A DNA stretch of 64,000 bases, from NCBI GenBank assembly GCA_036583965.1, contig JAZBQD010000094.1:1-64000 (forward strand), read 5' to 3'. The position numbers were made by a program, and so were the translations under genes. Positions within the stretch are counted from its first letter, which is position 1, and each line of letters begins with the position of its first letter. This stretch comes from Prunella strophiata (Eukaryota > Chordata > Aves > Passeriformes > Prunellidae). This document shows positions 1-10,452 of this stretch, one piece after another. The notes under the pieces were generated by a model, which had not been told where the DNA came from, did not search any database, and saw only the letters and a program-made list of their open reading frames with translations.

Positions 1-932
1 CCAAGCAATCGCCTCCCCCTAAATGTCAGTTCCTGTGTTACAGAGGAGAAAATGTTCCATCCGTGGCTATACAAGAAAGAGTCCAGCCAACAGCCACTCC
101 TCCATCTCCTCCCACCTAGGATTCTTCTTCTAACATCCTTCACTTGCCCATTTCCTTCTACTTCACTTCATGTCTAAAAGGAGGATTGGTGTTCCCAAGT
201 TTCATTATCCAAGAAAAGTGTTAAAAATCTCAGGGTTTTGCCGGCTCTCAGGACTCCCACGCTGAACGGCTGGACGCTGGGCACCTTCTCGTCGCAGCCC
301 CCCCCTTCTCCTTCTCAGCTTGCAGCCAGCACATCTCTCTCTCTCTCTTCCCGGTGCGGGGCAGGGGGGGGGTTACCTGAAGCAGCTGCCGGCCCAAGGC
401 CAGGGCACCTCCTCTCACCTCTTCTCTGCCGGCGGAGGCTGCCCTCTCTCTCTGCCTCTGGCTCTGCTTCCTGGGATAGCTGAAACCTCCCAGCTGCCGG
501 CCCAAGGCCAGGGCACCTTCTGCCACTCCTTCTCTGCCGGCAGCAGCTGCTCTCTCTCTCGCTCTGCCTCCCCCCCGTTCTCAGACTGCCCGACACAATC
601 TCTGTTCTTTTCCACCCCTCCGTCTTCCGTGCTGTAGGAGTCCGACTCCCCTGCTCACCTCCTCCCGGAGCTTCCAGCCCACCTAGGCCAGGCCGCATGG
701 CTTCCCCTCCCCCACCCAGCCCGGCGTGGGCTGGAGGGGGAGGTCTGCACTCCTCGCTGACCGGAAGGAAAGAGAGAGTCCCCCAGGAAATCTCGGCTTT
801 TTAACCCCTTGTGTTCTCAGAGGCAGGTCCAAGACTTTAGTGGCCAGCTCAGGTGTCAATATCCACACTTATTTCTAATTGGTTTTCTGGCCACAGCTTC
901 CTGAAAATCCAACTTCCTGTCAACCCAGGACA
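1..932 (-). mobile_element. Long ERV LTR (family of 59858-61390), truncated by window edge
   Basis: Bases 1-932 align closely with 60459-61390 and share the terminal sequence ending ACCCAGGACA. On the minus strand the LTR starts TGTCCTGGGTTG at 932; its other end lies outside the window. It interrupts the 3' LTR of provirus A, because provirus A LTR sequence resumes immediately at 933. This copy carries about 110 bp of extra tandemly duplicated sequence around 381-570 (the motif GCCGGCCCAAGGCCAGGGCA occurs twice), where the 60.9 kb copy has one. ORFs in this GC-rich stretch are on both strands and are not genes. Confidence 0.8.
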
Positions 933-1035
933 CCATGTGATATGACAGGATACAGATTATGTAACAGTGCAAATCACCGAAACACCCAGTGCAAAAACAA
1001 TTGTCAACTAAATAACTATTTAGTGCAATACAACA
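933..1035 (-). mobile_element. Provirus A 3' LTR, visible 5' part (U3 start)
   Basis: This matches the U3 start of the provirus A 5' LTR at 10350-10452, both ending on the plus strand in GTGCAATACAACA. Read on the minus strand the LTR starts TGTTGTATTGCAC. The rest of the LTR is separated by the LTR inserted at 1-932 and would lie left of the window. Confidence 0.85.
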
Positions 1036-1049
1036 CCTCACCCTTTTCT
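1036..1049 (-). promoter_or_regulatory. Polypurine tract of provirus A
   Basis: On the minus strand a purine run (CAGAAAAGGGTGAGG) directly precedes the LTR start TGTTGTATTG. This is the expected position of the plus-strand DNA primer site in a retrovirus and confirms the minus orientation. Confidence 0.65.
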
Positions 1050-2450
1050 GTTAAAGAAAAATTAAAGAAAAAGCATCCACCTATTTCTGATACTGATTCT
1101 GAATTTGTCCACCACTCATGATTTGCGGGCCTGTCAGCTTGCTTTAGGTCCATAAACTCTGTGCAGTTGACTTCTGAGGTAGTTGAGATCAAACCACTGA
1201 TAACCTTTAAAAGCATGCAACGTAGAATTCCAAACGCTAACATGATTAGAAAAAGAACAACAAAAAAACAACACAATTGTCTTAATTATGGAAATCCACC
1301 ACCCCGAGAGTCCCCAGTCCTTGAAGAGTCCACTGAACCAGTCCTCGGATTCCTGCTTGACTTGTCCGATCAGTCTTTTCATTTCTCAGAGGGCTACGTG
1401 GACAGTGGGTGTTTTCGATGTTAGGTTCAAGCAACAAAGTCCTTCAAATTCCTGGCACTCGTGTCCATGCAGCAGCAGGAGGAAATCTATGGCTGCACGA
1501 TTTTGGATTGTGGCCTGCCCGGTAATCTCCTCGTCCTCTAGGAGGGAGCTGATGGCCATGGATGTCAAGTTTGCCTGTTTGACTACTCAGCACTCTAGGT
1601 GGCCCAATTCACCCAGAGCTTTGGCTGCTGCAACCCATGAAAAAAACAGGGATACAGTGATTTGCTTTGACTTTGCCCAATGAAAAATTTCTGAATCACA
1701 ATTTGGGTCCAAATCGTCAATGCTTCTCTTTTGAATTTTGCTGACCGAATTGTTCTTTTGAATCCATTCGCCAGTCATCGTTTGGTTGGGTGTCAGCAGG
1801 GACAACCGCCCGATTGTACATGGCCCTCCTAAAAGCCAAGAAGGGTTTCCTGCCTATGCCCAATCCCCACTAATTAAAAACAAACTTTAGGGAGGCTTTT
1901 GGGGTGTGGATGGTATGGATTATCGGCTGTGACACGGATTAAAATCTTACACCACTTTTTGGCAGTGAATTCTTCTTAATACTGTAGTATGTTGTGAAAA
2001 GGTTTGGTGTTGGAAAGTGGGGTAAAGACAAAGTGTACGCAGTATGGTGCAGGAGAGGAACCGAACAGCTCCAACTCTTGGGGTTCCTGAGCACCTCTAG
2101 GTAACTTTGTCAACTCCTCTATGGGGTTCCTAATCATTACAGCTCGCTGCTGACGGATATTGCATGGTTGTGTGTGGTATAATTTGGGACTTGGGTCAGG
2201 CCTAGGTGTGCCGAAGCTGGCTGGAAACTCTTCAGCTTCCAACAGGATGCCTACCAGGCAGGTAGACATAGGGTCTCTCACTGCTGCAGTGGACAGGCAT
2301 ATATTTTCCTGTTGGAGCGTCCATGCCAGGGTCACCCAGATATTTTGGCATGGCTGAGGGACGATCCACGCAGCTGTCAGACTGCTCAGTGCTAACAAGA
2401 CAACAACTCGGATAGGGCTCATCATGAGGTTAGGTGGGAGGTAGATTTTA
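1050..2450 (-). pseudogene. env: Provirus A env pseudogene (SU start and TM)
   Basis: This is a decayed retroviral envelope gene read on the minus strand in several frames. A hydrophobic signal-peptide-like start lies near 2425. A basic, furin-type KR cleavage site lies in the 1587-1805 reading frame, followed by a hydrophobic fusion-peptide-like stretch. The 1386-1568 frame holds the conserved immunosuppressive-type region with a CX6CC motif (C-QEFEGL-CC), and a transmembrane anchor and short tail lie at about 1134-1300. CX6CC and the surrounding residues are most like alpharetroviral TM. The distance from start to anchor (about 1.3 kb) is shorter than a usual env of about 1.7 kb, so part of SU is deleted. 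Frameshifts and stops prevent expression of a full protein. Confidence 0.8.
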
Positions 2451-2519
2451 TTCTCTAAAAGGAAAATACACATTTTAAAACACATTAAAAGTCAGGGGTC
2501 TGCCGGAATGTGACCAGAT

Positions 2520-3528
2520 CTTTTTAAGAAGATTCTTCCTCCTCTTCCCGGCGGCGTCTTCTCTTTGAAGCAACGGCTGCTTGTTTTTCATCCCCACCTG
2601 TTGTAACTGGATTTTTGGGGACGAAAGGTTTTACCCACTTTTGGGGTATCCATTGCAGGCCTGTGGGGGTGGACACGCATGCGTAGCCACATCCCCAGGT
2701 AACGAGCTCATAAGGACCCTTGGTTTCTCAAGTTTCTGGGTCCTTAATGAGGACTGGTGGATGCGGTGATAACTTAAATCGATTGTTACTGTGGAAGTGT
2801 CTAATTACAGGAGGACTCATGTTTTCAAATGAACAATTCAGAAAAGTGATGGTAAACAGGGCTTTGCAGAGCTTCTGTTGTGGTGACATCCACACTGCTG
2901 AACTGCTCTGTCTAGCCAGGACTTGTTTGAGCGTATGGTGGGCAAGCTCAGTCACAGCTTGACCTGTGGGGGAGTGAGGAATGCCAGTTTTGTGCTTCAC
3001 TCCCCACTGCTGGACAAACTCTAGGAACTCCTTGGAGGGGTACGCTGGGCCATTGTCAGTCTTAATCCCCCTAGGGATCCCCAACACTGAGAAGGCTTGC
3101 ACCAGGTGTTGTTTGGCATGCGCAGCCCTTTCCCCTGCGTGAGCCGAGACATAAACCGTACCTGAATATGTATCTATGCTGACATGCACATATTTCAGGT
3201 GAGCGAAACTGGGAATGTGCATGATGTCTGTCTGCCACACTTCGCAGCTCCCAAGGCCTCGGGGGTTAACCCCAGCACCCAGTGATGGCATTTCCTGGAG
3301 CTGGCAATTGGGACAGGTGGCCACAATGGCACGAGCCTGACTCCATGTTAGTTGGAACTGACGGATCAGACCTGGAACATTTTGATGGTATTGCTGATGA
3401 CTTAGTTTTGCCTGTAGGAAGACATCTGGAAGGCGAGCCATTTCTGCTGGGGCGGCAAGGGAATCTGCTTTACGATTACCTTCTGTGATCTCGCCTGGCA
3501 TATTGGTGTGTGACCTCACTTGCGTCAC
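2520..3528 (-). pseudogene. pol: Provirus A integrase (end of pol)
   Basis: This is the C-terminal pol segment, read on the minus strand, with an open stretch of 266 codons at 3528-2728. In order it shows the end of RNase H (VRSHTN), the zinc-binding domain (H...H in SHQQYHQN and CPNC) and the catalytic core. Core residues are D in QTDIMH, D in KTDNGPAY and E in GQAVTE, with the last two separated by exactly 35 residues, so the DD35E triad is intact. The C-terminal part (2728 to about 2520) is out of frame. Closest in style to alpha/betaretroviral integrases and to provirus B here, which shares the linker GVNPRGL. The integrase ORF is the least damaged part of provirus A. Confidence 0.85.
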
Positions 3529-4130
3529 CTAGAACGGATGCTCCCGCTGTGAAACTAAATAAATTAATTTTGAGAGCAACCTGAAGAGCTGCTCGTTCTT
3601 GATGTTTTTGAGAACTGTGTGCTCCGCCCTGGACACAACTCCTGCCACGTAGGCTGAATTGGTAACCAAGTTAATTTGCTCTGAGAACTTCTAAAAGGCT
3701 CCCACGATTGCGGCCTGTTTGGCGACTGGGGGCAACCCCCTCCACAAACTCAACATCAGCTTCCCAATGCTAAGTCTGGGGATTTCTCCAAGTCATCACG
3801 GACTGGTGGGATGCACCGGATGCGTCAGTGAACAGTGTAAGCGCCCTGAGCAGCCTACGACTCCTTTTCTCAGGAGCAATGAGGTGGAATTCCTCATTAA
3901 ACAGCTTGTGTGGCAGGGCATGGACTGATACCTGTCCACTGTAGCTGTCCAGAGATAGCTGGAGACTGGCATTGCTCTGGAGCAGGTTCTTGAACCTGTC
4001 TTTGGTCACCTGTATTATTTAAAAATCACCTCGAGCCAGATCTTTTAAGCTCTCGGTGAGTTATAATACACACCAAGATAGCTCAGCTATTTGGTAGAAG
4101 GCATAAAAGAGCAGGGGGCTCTTGCAGACA
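3529..4130 (-). pseudogene. pol: Provirus A RT connection and RNase H, decayed
   Basis: The minus-strand reading at 4009-3770 includes the RT connection domain and the first RNase H acidic site in FTDASG. The region between 3770 and 3530 continues RNase H with stops. The connection domain can be followed to about 4105 with stop codons. An LTR insert at 4131-4519 separates this part from the RT palm. Confidence 0.7.
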
Positions 4131-4519
4131 TGTTGGAAACAAAAAATGTTTAATAAAAGACAAAATAACAAAGAGAAAAACCGATCTAGGTCAAGCAGGT
4201 CTTGCACCTGGTAAAACACCTTACAAAAGCCGTTAGTTCCTTTGTTGAGCCTGCTTTTATAGTAAATTTTCCAGGAGGGACTTCTTGGCTCCTATACACT
4301 TAGCTGTCCTTAAATTTAGAGTGAAGTCCCCTTTGTCCTATAAGGTGTGCCCTTTCTTAGGTGGTGAGAGAAGCTTCTGGAGCTTTTCCTTTTTGGGAGG
4401 ACAAAGGACAGGTTTATTACTTCTGCCAATAGGGGGCACATTCTTAGAGTCACCCTCTTGGGAGAGTTCTTTCCCTCCTTAGAAAGTTTAACCGGGATGT
4501 GAATACACTGAAAGTCACA
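4131..4519 (-). mobile_element. Solo LTR inserted in provirus A pol
   Basis: A non-coding segment of about 390 bp breaks the RT connection domain: coding similarity stops at about 4525 and resumes at about 4115. It has LTR-like ends (plus strand TGTTGGAAAC...AGTCACA). Minus-strand signals are a TATA box (CTATAAAAGC near 4262) and an ATTAAA polyadenylation variant near 4150. No convincing TSD was found, so the limits may be off by a few bases. Confidence 0.6.
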
Positions 4520-5673
4520 ACCAGCCAGCTCATACAATCTTATCCTGGCCTTCCAGATCAGCAGAGCCATCAGTTCTTGTGGCTGTGTGATGCTTTTGGA
4601 TCGCTGATGGGAAAGGAAAACTCACTCTATGATTAAGAGTGGATCCTTCTGCCCTTCGACCCATTGGAATAATCAGCCTGTGGAAGTGTGGTAACTTTCC
4701 CAAAACAATAAAGTTGAAAGGCAGCTCAGGCAGATAACGGTGAGCTTGCCTCTCAGCCAAAGCCTTCTGTGCTTTTTGGATGGTAGTTTTTGCCTCTGGG
4801 GTCAGTTCCCTGGGAGAAGCTAGCTCTCTCTTCCCTTTAAATAATTTGAGAAGGGGATCTAGGTCCTCATTGGTGAGGCCTAGCCAAGGCCTGACCCAGT
4901 TCAAAGACCCACACAGGGACTGGACATCTGCTAGGGTTTTAGGATCACTATTGATTACCAATTTCTGCGGAACAACGGTCCGCGCAGTGATCTCCAAGCC
5001 CAGGTACTTCCAAGGTGGCATCCTCTGAACTTCTTCTTCCTGCAATTGGAATCCAGCAGAGGTTAAAACTTTAACCACTAGGTCAAGTGTGTCTTGGATT
5101 AATATGTCATCGAGGGCGCACACAAGCACATCATCCCTGTAGTGTAGGATGACTGCCTCCTTTTTTCTGAGCGAGCACTGGGGACAGCAATGAAGCCACA
5201 TACCACTGGCAGATGGTGGGACTGCATTTCATGCCCTGCGGCAATATTTTCTAGTGGTAGCGCTTCATTGGGACGTCTCGATTGCCAGTAGGAACCTAGA
5301 AGGCAAACCGTGGTGCATCCTCCGGGTGTAGGGGAATACGGAAAAAACAGTCCTTGATGTCCAGGACAGCCAATTGCCAATTTTGGGGAAGCATCGTTGG
5401 GGAGGGCATCCCTGGTTGGAGTGACCCCATGTCCTGAATTACCTTTTTAATTTCCTGTAAATCATGGAGGAGTTGCCACTTATCCTTCCCTGGCTTTTCT
5501 ATTCCAAAGACCGGGGAATTCCCCTGGCTGTCCGTCTCTTCAATGTGACCTTTAGCCAATTGCTCATCTACAAGCTCTTGGAGCGCCTTCATTTTCTCTT
5601 TACTGAGTGGCCACTGATTTACCCAGACTGGACTATCATCCAGCCATGTTAATTTGTGGGCAGGACGCTCCAC
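4520..5673 (-). pseudogene. pol: Provirus A reverse transcriptase pseudogene
   Basis: Retroviral RT in at least two frames on the minus strand (5673-5296, then 5201-4530). Visible motifs are the first catalytic Asp region (LDIKDCFF) and FRIPLHP, and the catalytic box reads YRDD instead of the usual YMDD. The thumb and connection follow, with GLTNEDLDPLL. A frameshift near 5300-5200 separates fingers/palm from the YRDD part. The YRDD change, the frameshift and the 4131-4519 insert make it non-functional. Confidence 0.85.
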
Positions 5674-5684
5674 AGTGGCCGCCT

Positions 5685-6494
5685 CTAAAAGTTCTGGGGT
5701 GTCTTAGGGATGACCAATTTGACCCTCCACTGGGACATGGTGTCTCTCCCCCACGGGGGAGCTTTGTAGTCGGTGACAAACGGACGAACACTGGTCAATC
5801 TTTTATTCGGCCCCTCAATTTTCACAACGCTTTTTGAGATCTTAGCCAATGTGATACCTTCTACACCTTGGATTTTGCCAGCCACGGGTTGCAACTCCCA
5901 CTGTGATGGCTGCAACCTTTCAGGTATGATTGTCACATCTGCTCCCGTGTCAAGCAACCCTTCCACGTGGAGATGGTCTGCTCCACGTATTAGGTTGCAC
6001 CCCATAATGGGTTTGTCCTCACCAACCACTTCTGCCTTGTAGACACCTGGTGTTTTGTCATCTACTGAGATTTCTGATGAAATAATAATGGTCTGGACGA
6101 CGATTTGTCCCTTGGCCAAACAGAAGGGTGGCTGTGGACAGCGCGCCTGGAGAATGAGGTTGGGTATGTCCCCCTTGATGATCATAGGAGCCACCTCAAT
6201 CTCCGTGGGGGTGTGTGGGTTTTCCCCAATAACGTAGTACTCACTGTCCAGTCCTGTGCGATCTACTGTCAAGTCCTGTGAGTCCTCCGGCAGGTCCATT
6301 CCAATGACTGTCCACTCGGTAGACCTGAAAACAAAAGCTTTGGTGGTCACAAGCTTGAAATGCTTGTGAGGCCACCAGATTTTGTCCTGTAAACGTTTCT
6401 TTTGTTGTTCCGCACCCTGCCTCCCTTCCTCCCCCTTATCTGTTTTGAGGGAGGTTTTCCCTTGGGTAAGCCTGCTGCATTTATGTCGTGGCAT
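5685..6494 (-). pseudogene. pro: Provirus A protease with upstream dUTPase-like segment
   Basis: An open minus-strand frame of 269 codons. The aspartic protease motif LLDTGADVTIIP is intact at about residues 181-192. Upstream is a segment (about residues 90-140) ending in KGQIVVQTI that resembles the C-terminal part of a retroviral dUTPase, as in betaretroviral gag-pro frames. It lies between the gag zinc knuckle and RT, the normal pro position. No stop interrupts the domain. dUTPase identity is tentative because its first motifs are not clear. Confidence 0.7.
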
Positions 6495-6499
6495 GGTGC

Positions 6500-7470
6500 A
6501 GGCTCACGCTCGTGTCCTAGTTTTTTTGTTCGATGGTTTTCTTCCTGTGTTGCTGGCTTTGGGGCAGTCTTGGGCAAAGTGTCCAGGGTTCTTGCACAGG
6601 AAGCAGATGACATGTTGAATCTGCTCTGGTGACATCTGTTGCCTCCTCACTCCTGGAGATACAGCTGCCACAGTCCCTGAGTTTGTCAGCCTTGGCCACC
6701 CCTCCTGTGCAGCAAACAGTTCCGCCTTCCTAGCACATGCCTCGATCATCTGTGCCAGTGTAGGTGGAGGGTCAAGAGGCAGTCCCAGGAGCACCCTGCT
6801 GCAGATCTCATTTGGTTTTCTCTGTGCCATCTCTTTAACTATCTCCACCTGTGCCCTGGGGTCCTGTACTTGTCTCTCCACTTGTGCACGGAGCCGGTCG
6901 ACAAACTGCAAGAGACTCTCTGAAGGAGACTGTTTAATGTTAAGAAAACTGCCACTGGCATCGACAGTTGGCAACTGGTTAATAAGCCTTGTCCGCAGCT
7001 TTCAAGATCTTATCTAGGACAAATTTAGATAACACCCGAGCTTGGTCCTCAGGCTTAGCCCACTCCCCCTCACCACACAGATGTTCATAAGTGATGTCGT
7101 GATCTTCTAAGTCTTTGGCACCCTGTGTGCTTTGCTTAAATTCCTCCAGGAGACCCCTCAGGGATCTCTTCCAGGAGCTTTCCCATAGATCAAACTCTTA
7201 CTGGGTAAGCAGGCACCGGTAAAGATCTGCAAGGTCAGTGGGAACAAATTCAAGGGATGTAACCGTGGCTTTCATCATGCTTCTAAAAATTTCACTGCTC
7301 CTACCAAGCTCTAACTGGCTTTTACATAACTCGCATTTTGTTTGATAGGAGAAGGGCTGGTAATTTCTAGGGCCACGTCTACTACCAGTATACTGGACAG
7401 GGGCCGCTGGTGGAATTGCTTCCTCCCCCCTGTTTCGATCCCCAGTGTTTTCCTTTTTGGCCCCACCCCC
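6500..7470 (-). pseudogene. gag: Provirus A gag capsid and nucleocapsid
   Basis: Minus-strand gag 3' half. The frame at 6974-6504 has the capsid C-terminal domain with a major-homology-like stretch (FLNIKQSPSESLLQFVDRL). A single CCHC zinc knuckle (C-FL-C-KNPG-H-FAQD-C) follows. The capsid N-terminal part is in the frame at 7566-7198. A stop or frameshift around 6975-7200 separates the two capsid halves. Confidence 0.8.
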
Positions 7471-7829
7471 ATAGGACCTAGCAGAAGGACCACCCCCTGT
7501 GGGGACCAGCAGGGGCACCACCTCCTCCCACGGCCCCACCTTCATGGGGGCCAGGAAGGGGACCACCCCCCCCCAGTCCCACCCTCATGGGAACTGGGAA
7601 AGGGAGTACCCCCTACCCCAGTCCACTTCCTTGGGGACTGCACAAAGGACTACCACCCACCCCAGCAACACCCTCTTGGGCACGGGGCAAGGGGAGATCC
7701 CCCCCCTGGCCCCACCCCCTTGGTAACTGGGAGGGGCAACACCCCCTGCTCTGGCCCCACCCCCGTGGTAAGTGGGCAGGGGACCGGTCCCTATCCCACC
7801 CCTGTGGGAGCCAGGCAGGGGCCCACCGC
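7455..7829 (-). repeat. ~45-bp tandem repeat inside provirus A gag (Pro/Gly-rich)
   Basis: On the plus strand a unit of roughly 44-45 bp with the recurring core CCCCACC...TGG...GGGGC..CACCCCC occurs about eight times between 7455 and 7829. Units start near 7503, 7549, 7592 and onward. On the minus strand it encodes a repeated Pro/Gly/Tyr-rich peptide of about 15 residues (e.g. PSYQGGGARGG) in the region between matrix and capsid. The solo LTR at 7830-8303 is inserted at its end and similar sequence continues at 8310-8400. Confidence 0.75.
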
Positions 7830-8303
7830 TGTTGTATTGCACTGAGTAGTCTTTTAGTTGATAATCGTTTTTGCACTGGGTTTTTGGATCAGTTACGCTG
7901 TTATATAATCTGTATCCTTTTCTATCACATGGTTTGTCCCACTCCTCCCCTTGCCCCCTCCCCCCCCCCCCAGGTCCTGGTTGGTGGGCAGTGGTTAATT
8001 CCGGGTTCACCCCTCCCCTTGCCCCCTCGCCCCTTGTATCCCATTGGCTGCCGTCCCCTTCCTCCGCCCCCCTTCCCCTGGCCTTAAAACCACCTGGACA
8101 GGTGAGCTCGGCCTCTTTTTCTCACCTGAGAAACCCAATGGACTATTCTGGTGGCTCCTACCAAGGAAATAAAGTAGGACTTCGTTCCCGAGAGGAAAAG
8201 AGCGCCTTTCGTCTCTTGCTTTTGTCCCATGCGAGATTGACCAGGGCCAAGGTCCAGAGCTAGCCGGATTGGACTGGACCAAGCCTCACAAGTCAAAATC
8301 ACA
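7830..8303 (+). mobile_element. Solo LTR of the provirus A family, plus orientation, inside A's gag
   Basis: A 474-bp LTR starting TGTTGTATTGCAC and ending AATCACA. It is homologous to the 475-bp provirus A 5' LTR but in the opposite orientation. It is flanked by near-identical 6-bp sequences CACCGC (7824-7829) and CATCGC (8304-8309), a typical TSD with one mismatch. AATAAA is at about 8167 and an AT-rich promoter-like TTAAAA at about 8082. It therefore inserted secondarily into gag and is not a rearranged end of A. Confidence 0.85.
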
Positions 8304-9176
8304 CATCGCCTCACACCTCGGCCCCACCCTCTTTGGACTCGGGCAGGGAGGCCTGGGAAACAGGACCAGGCAGGGGGGCAGGACTTTGTGGGGGGGCAGA
8401 GCAACCGTGGGAACCAGGGGCGGGGATGACATCATGGAGGGCGGGGACATGGAGGGAGGGGGAGGGACATCCAAGGGAAGGAAGGGGTTGTGGGACTGGA
8501 AGGGGTGTGGGGACAGGACAGGTGGGCGAAAGGGATTGTGGGAAGAAGGGTAGGCTGGAGGGTCAGCCACGTAGCCGCCGCCATCTTGGCCCCTACCATG
8601 CGGTTGATGCCATTTTGTACACCGACCATGCGTTCACCGCCATTTTGAGGATAGGGAGGTTCAGAACGTGAAATCAGGGAGACAGCAATTGGGTTAGAGG
8701 GGTGCAGGGAAGGTGCTCTGTCAGCCTGCACACAACTGCCAGAGCCAGGGTACTGAGTGGGAAGCGGGAGGCTAGGGGAACAGTGGCTGTGTCAGGTACC
8801 CTGCGTTCCTCGGTTTGCCTCGCGTGTCCCTCCCAGTTCAGGGCCAGAGGGTAAGGGAAGCCACAGGAAGGGAGGCCTACTGTGGCTGTTCTTTCATTTC
8901 CCTCTGAAGCATTTCTTTCCGGATTAAAAGGAACACTGGGAAAAATTGAGATACTGTTATGTCTCCTTGTTCTGCTTTTGCTGTTAACAACCCTCCAATT
9001 TTTTCCCAGGCAGAGACAGAATAAACATTCTGCTGGGTAAACTGAGGAAAGTGAAAAGATATCCAGCAAACAAACCGTTTCAAAACTCCTTTGGAAACTT
9101 TACAGTTTCCACTACCTAGGGTATCTAAAACTAAAATGTAAATTCCTTTCTGTGTTAAAGAAAACTTTGCCCCCAT
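8304..9176 (-). pseudogene. gag: Provirus A gag matrix and proline-rich region
   Basis: The gag start codon is at 9176 on the minus strand. MG at the N terminus gives a possible myristoylation site. The first about 100 residues match the betaretroviral matrix pattern (PQFTQQNVYSVSAWEKIGG followed by a hydrophobic helix). A proline-rich stretch follows in other frames (8570-8286). The product is broken by frameshifts and by the solo LTR. The start is chosen because it fits matrix and lies downstream of the LTR, primer-binding site and leader. Confidence 0.75.
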
Positions 9177-9959
9177 TTTCTGATGTTACACGTAATCTGA
9201 ACATGTTAATCTGCCTTCCTTACAACAAGCACAAACAGAAAACTGAAAGCACTTAGTCCACAGTCAAGTCCAAGGAAGCGTTCGGGATGTATCCTCCCCC
9301 TCTCCCTGAGTCGGAAGCTAGACCACATGTTTGCAAGCCTGCGCAGTTTTTAAAATGGCTGCTGTCAGCTGCCGTTCTTGCCAGAGCCACGTGGCAGCTG
9401 CACTGGGCTCAGAGCCGCTCGTGGCAGTCCCAAGCCGCCTGCATGCGTCTGCCCGCGGCAAAAACACAAGCCGCGGCTTCTCCGCTTCCACCCGCACTCC
9501 GGTCGCGCTACGAAAACCACCGGAGCCCCGCACTGATTCGAGCCGTGGGCTGCCACTGCCCGCAGCCCAGGAGCCGCTCTGCCGGCACCCGGACCAGGCG
9601 AAACAGAGCCGCGCCAACCCGCAAAAACCGTGCTGAACACACAAAACCCCCCCATATGGGGCCGGACCTTTCCTCGCACCAGGAAGAAACCCCCACCACC
9701 CGGGGGTCACTCTGGGGTCCCCTCTACCAATTGCAGAGTACTCACCCCTCCTGGGACTTGGGTTTGGCTGGAATGATGCAAGGAAGTCTCTTCTCCGAGA
9801 CTGATTAGTTCTGGGGTAGAACAAGTTGTCGGTCTGGTCCTCGTGAGCTTCGGCCAACCAAAAAGTGACTAAGAACTTGAGGTAGCTGACAGTCCAAAAG
9901 CTTACGAAATGCACACATGGATTACCAGCTGCTGCGTGGCGTCTCAGACATCGTGGGAG
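9177..9959 (-). other. Provirus A 5' leader
   Basis: This is the stretch of about 780 bp between the primer-binding site and the gag start on the minus strand. It is CpG- and GC-rich at 9400-9700, with overlapping ORFs on both strands that look compositional. Splice donor and packaging signals would be expected here but I cannot assign them. Confidence 0.6.
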
Positions 9960-9977
9960 ACGGCCACATGGGCGCCA
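9960..9977 (-). promoter_or_regulatory. Primer-binding site of provirus A (Lys-tRNA-like)
   Basis: Directly next to the 5' LTR, the minus strand reads TGGCGCCCATGTGG. The first nine bases match the 3'-end complement of tRNA-Lys as used by betaretroviruses; the rest has diverged. Confidence 0.65.
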
Positions 9978-10452
9978 GCTTTAAGAATGATCTTTGAGGG
10001 CTGCTCTGGTCCAATCCGGCTAGCTATGGACCTTAGCCCTGATCAAACTTACATGAGAAAAAAGCAAAGACGAAAGGCACTCTTTCAGTCTCGGGAACAA
10101 AGTCCTACTTCATTTCCTAGATAGGAGCCACCAGGTGGTCCAGGTGACTTCCCAGGTGAAAAAGAGGACGAGCCTACCTGTACAGGGGATTTTAAGCTCA
10201 GGGGAAGGGGGACAGAGGAAGAGAACCACAGCCAATGGGATACAAGTGAGGAAGGGGAGAGGGGATGGGCAAACCTGGGATGAACTACTACCACCAGGGT
10301 TTGGGGGGGGGGGGGGGGGGGGGGGGGGGGAAGGGGAGAATGGGAAAAACCATGTGATATGATAGGATACAAATTATGTAGCAGTGCAAATCACCCAAAC
10401 ACCCAATGCAAAAACAATTATCAATTAAATAACTATTTAGTGCAATACAACA
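9978..10452 (-). mobile_element. Provirus A 5' LTR
   Basis: A 475-bp LTR in minus orientation starting TGTTGTATTGCAC at 10452, with its 3' end at 9978 directly against the primer-binding site. It is homologous to 7830-8303 and 933-1035. An AATAAA equivalent is poorly kept. It contains a run of 28 Gs on the plus strand (10303-10330), where the solo copy has a shorter C run. The base after the LTR starts GTATAT, but the matching TSD at the other end is outside the window. Confidence 0.85.

Noticed and set aside
9287..9914. Open frames of 173-198 codons in a GC-rich stretch
   Set aside because: They fall in the leader of provirus A and run on both strands.
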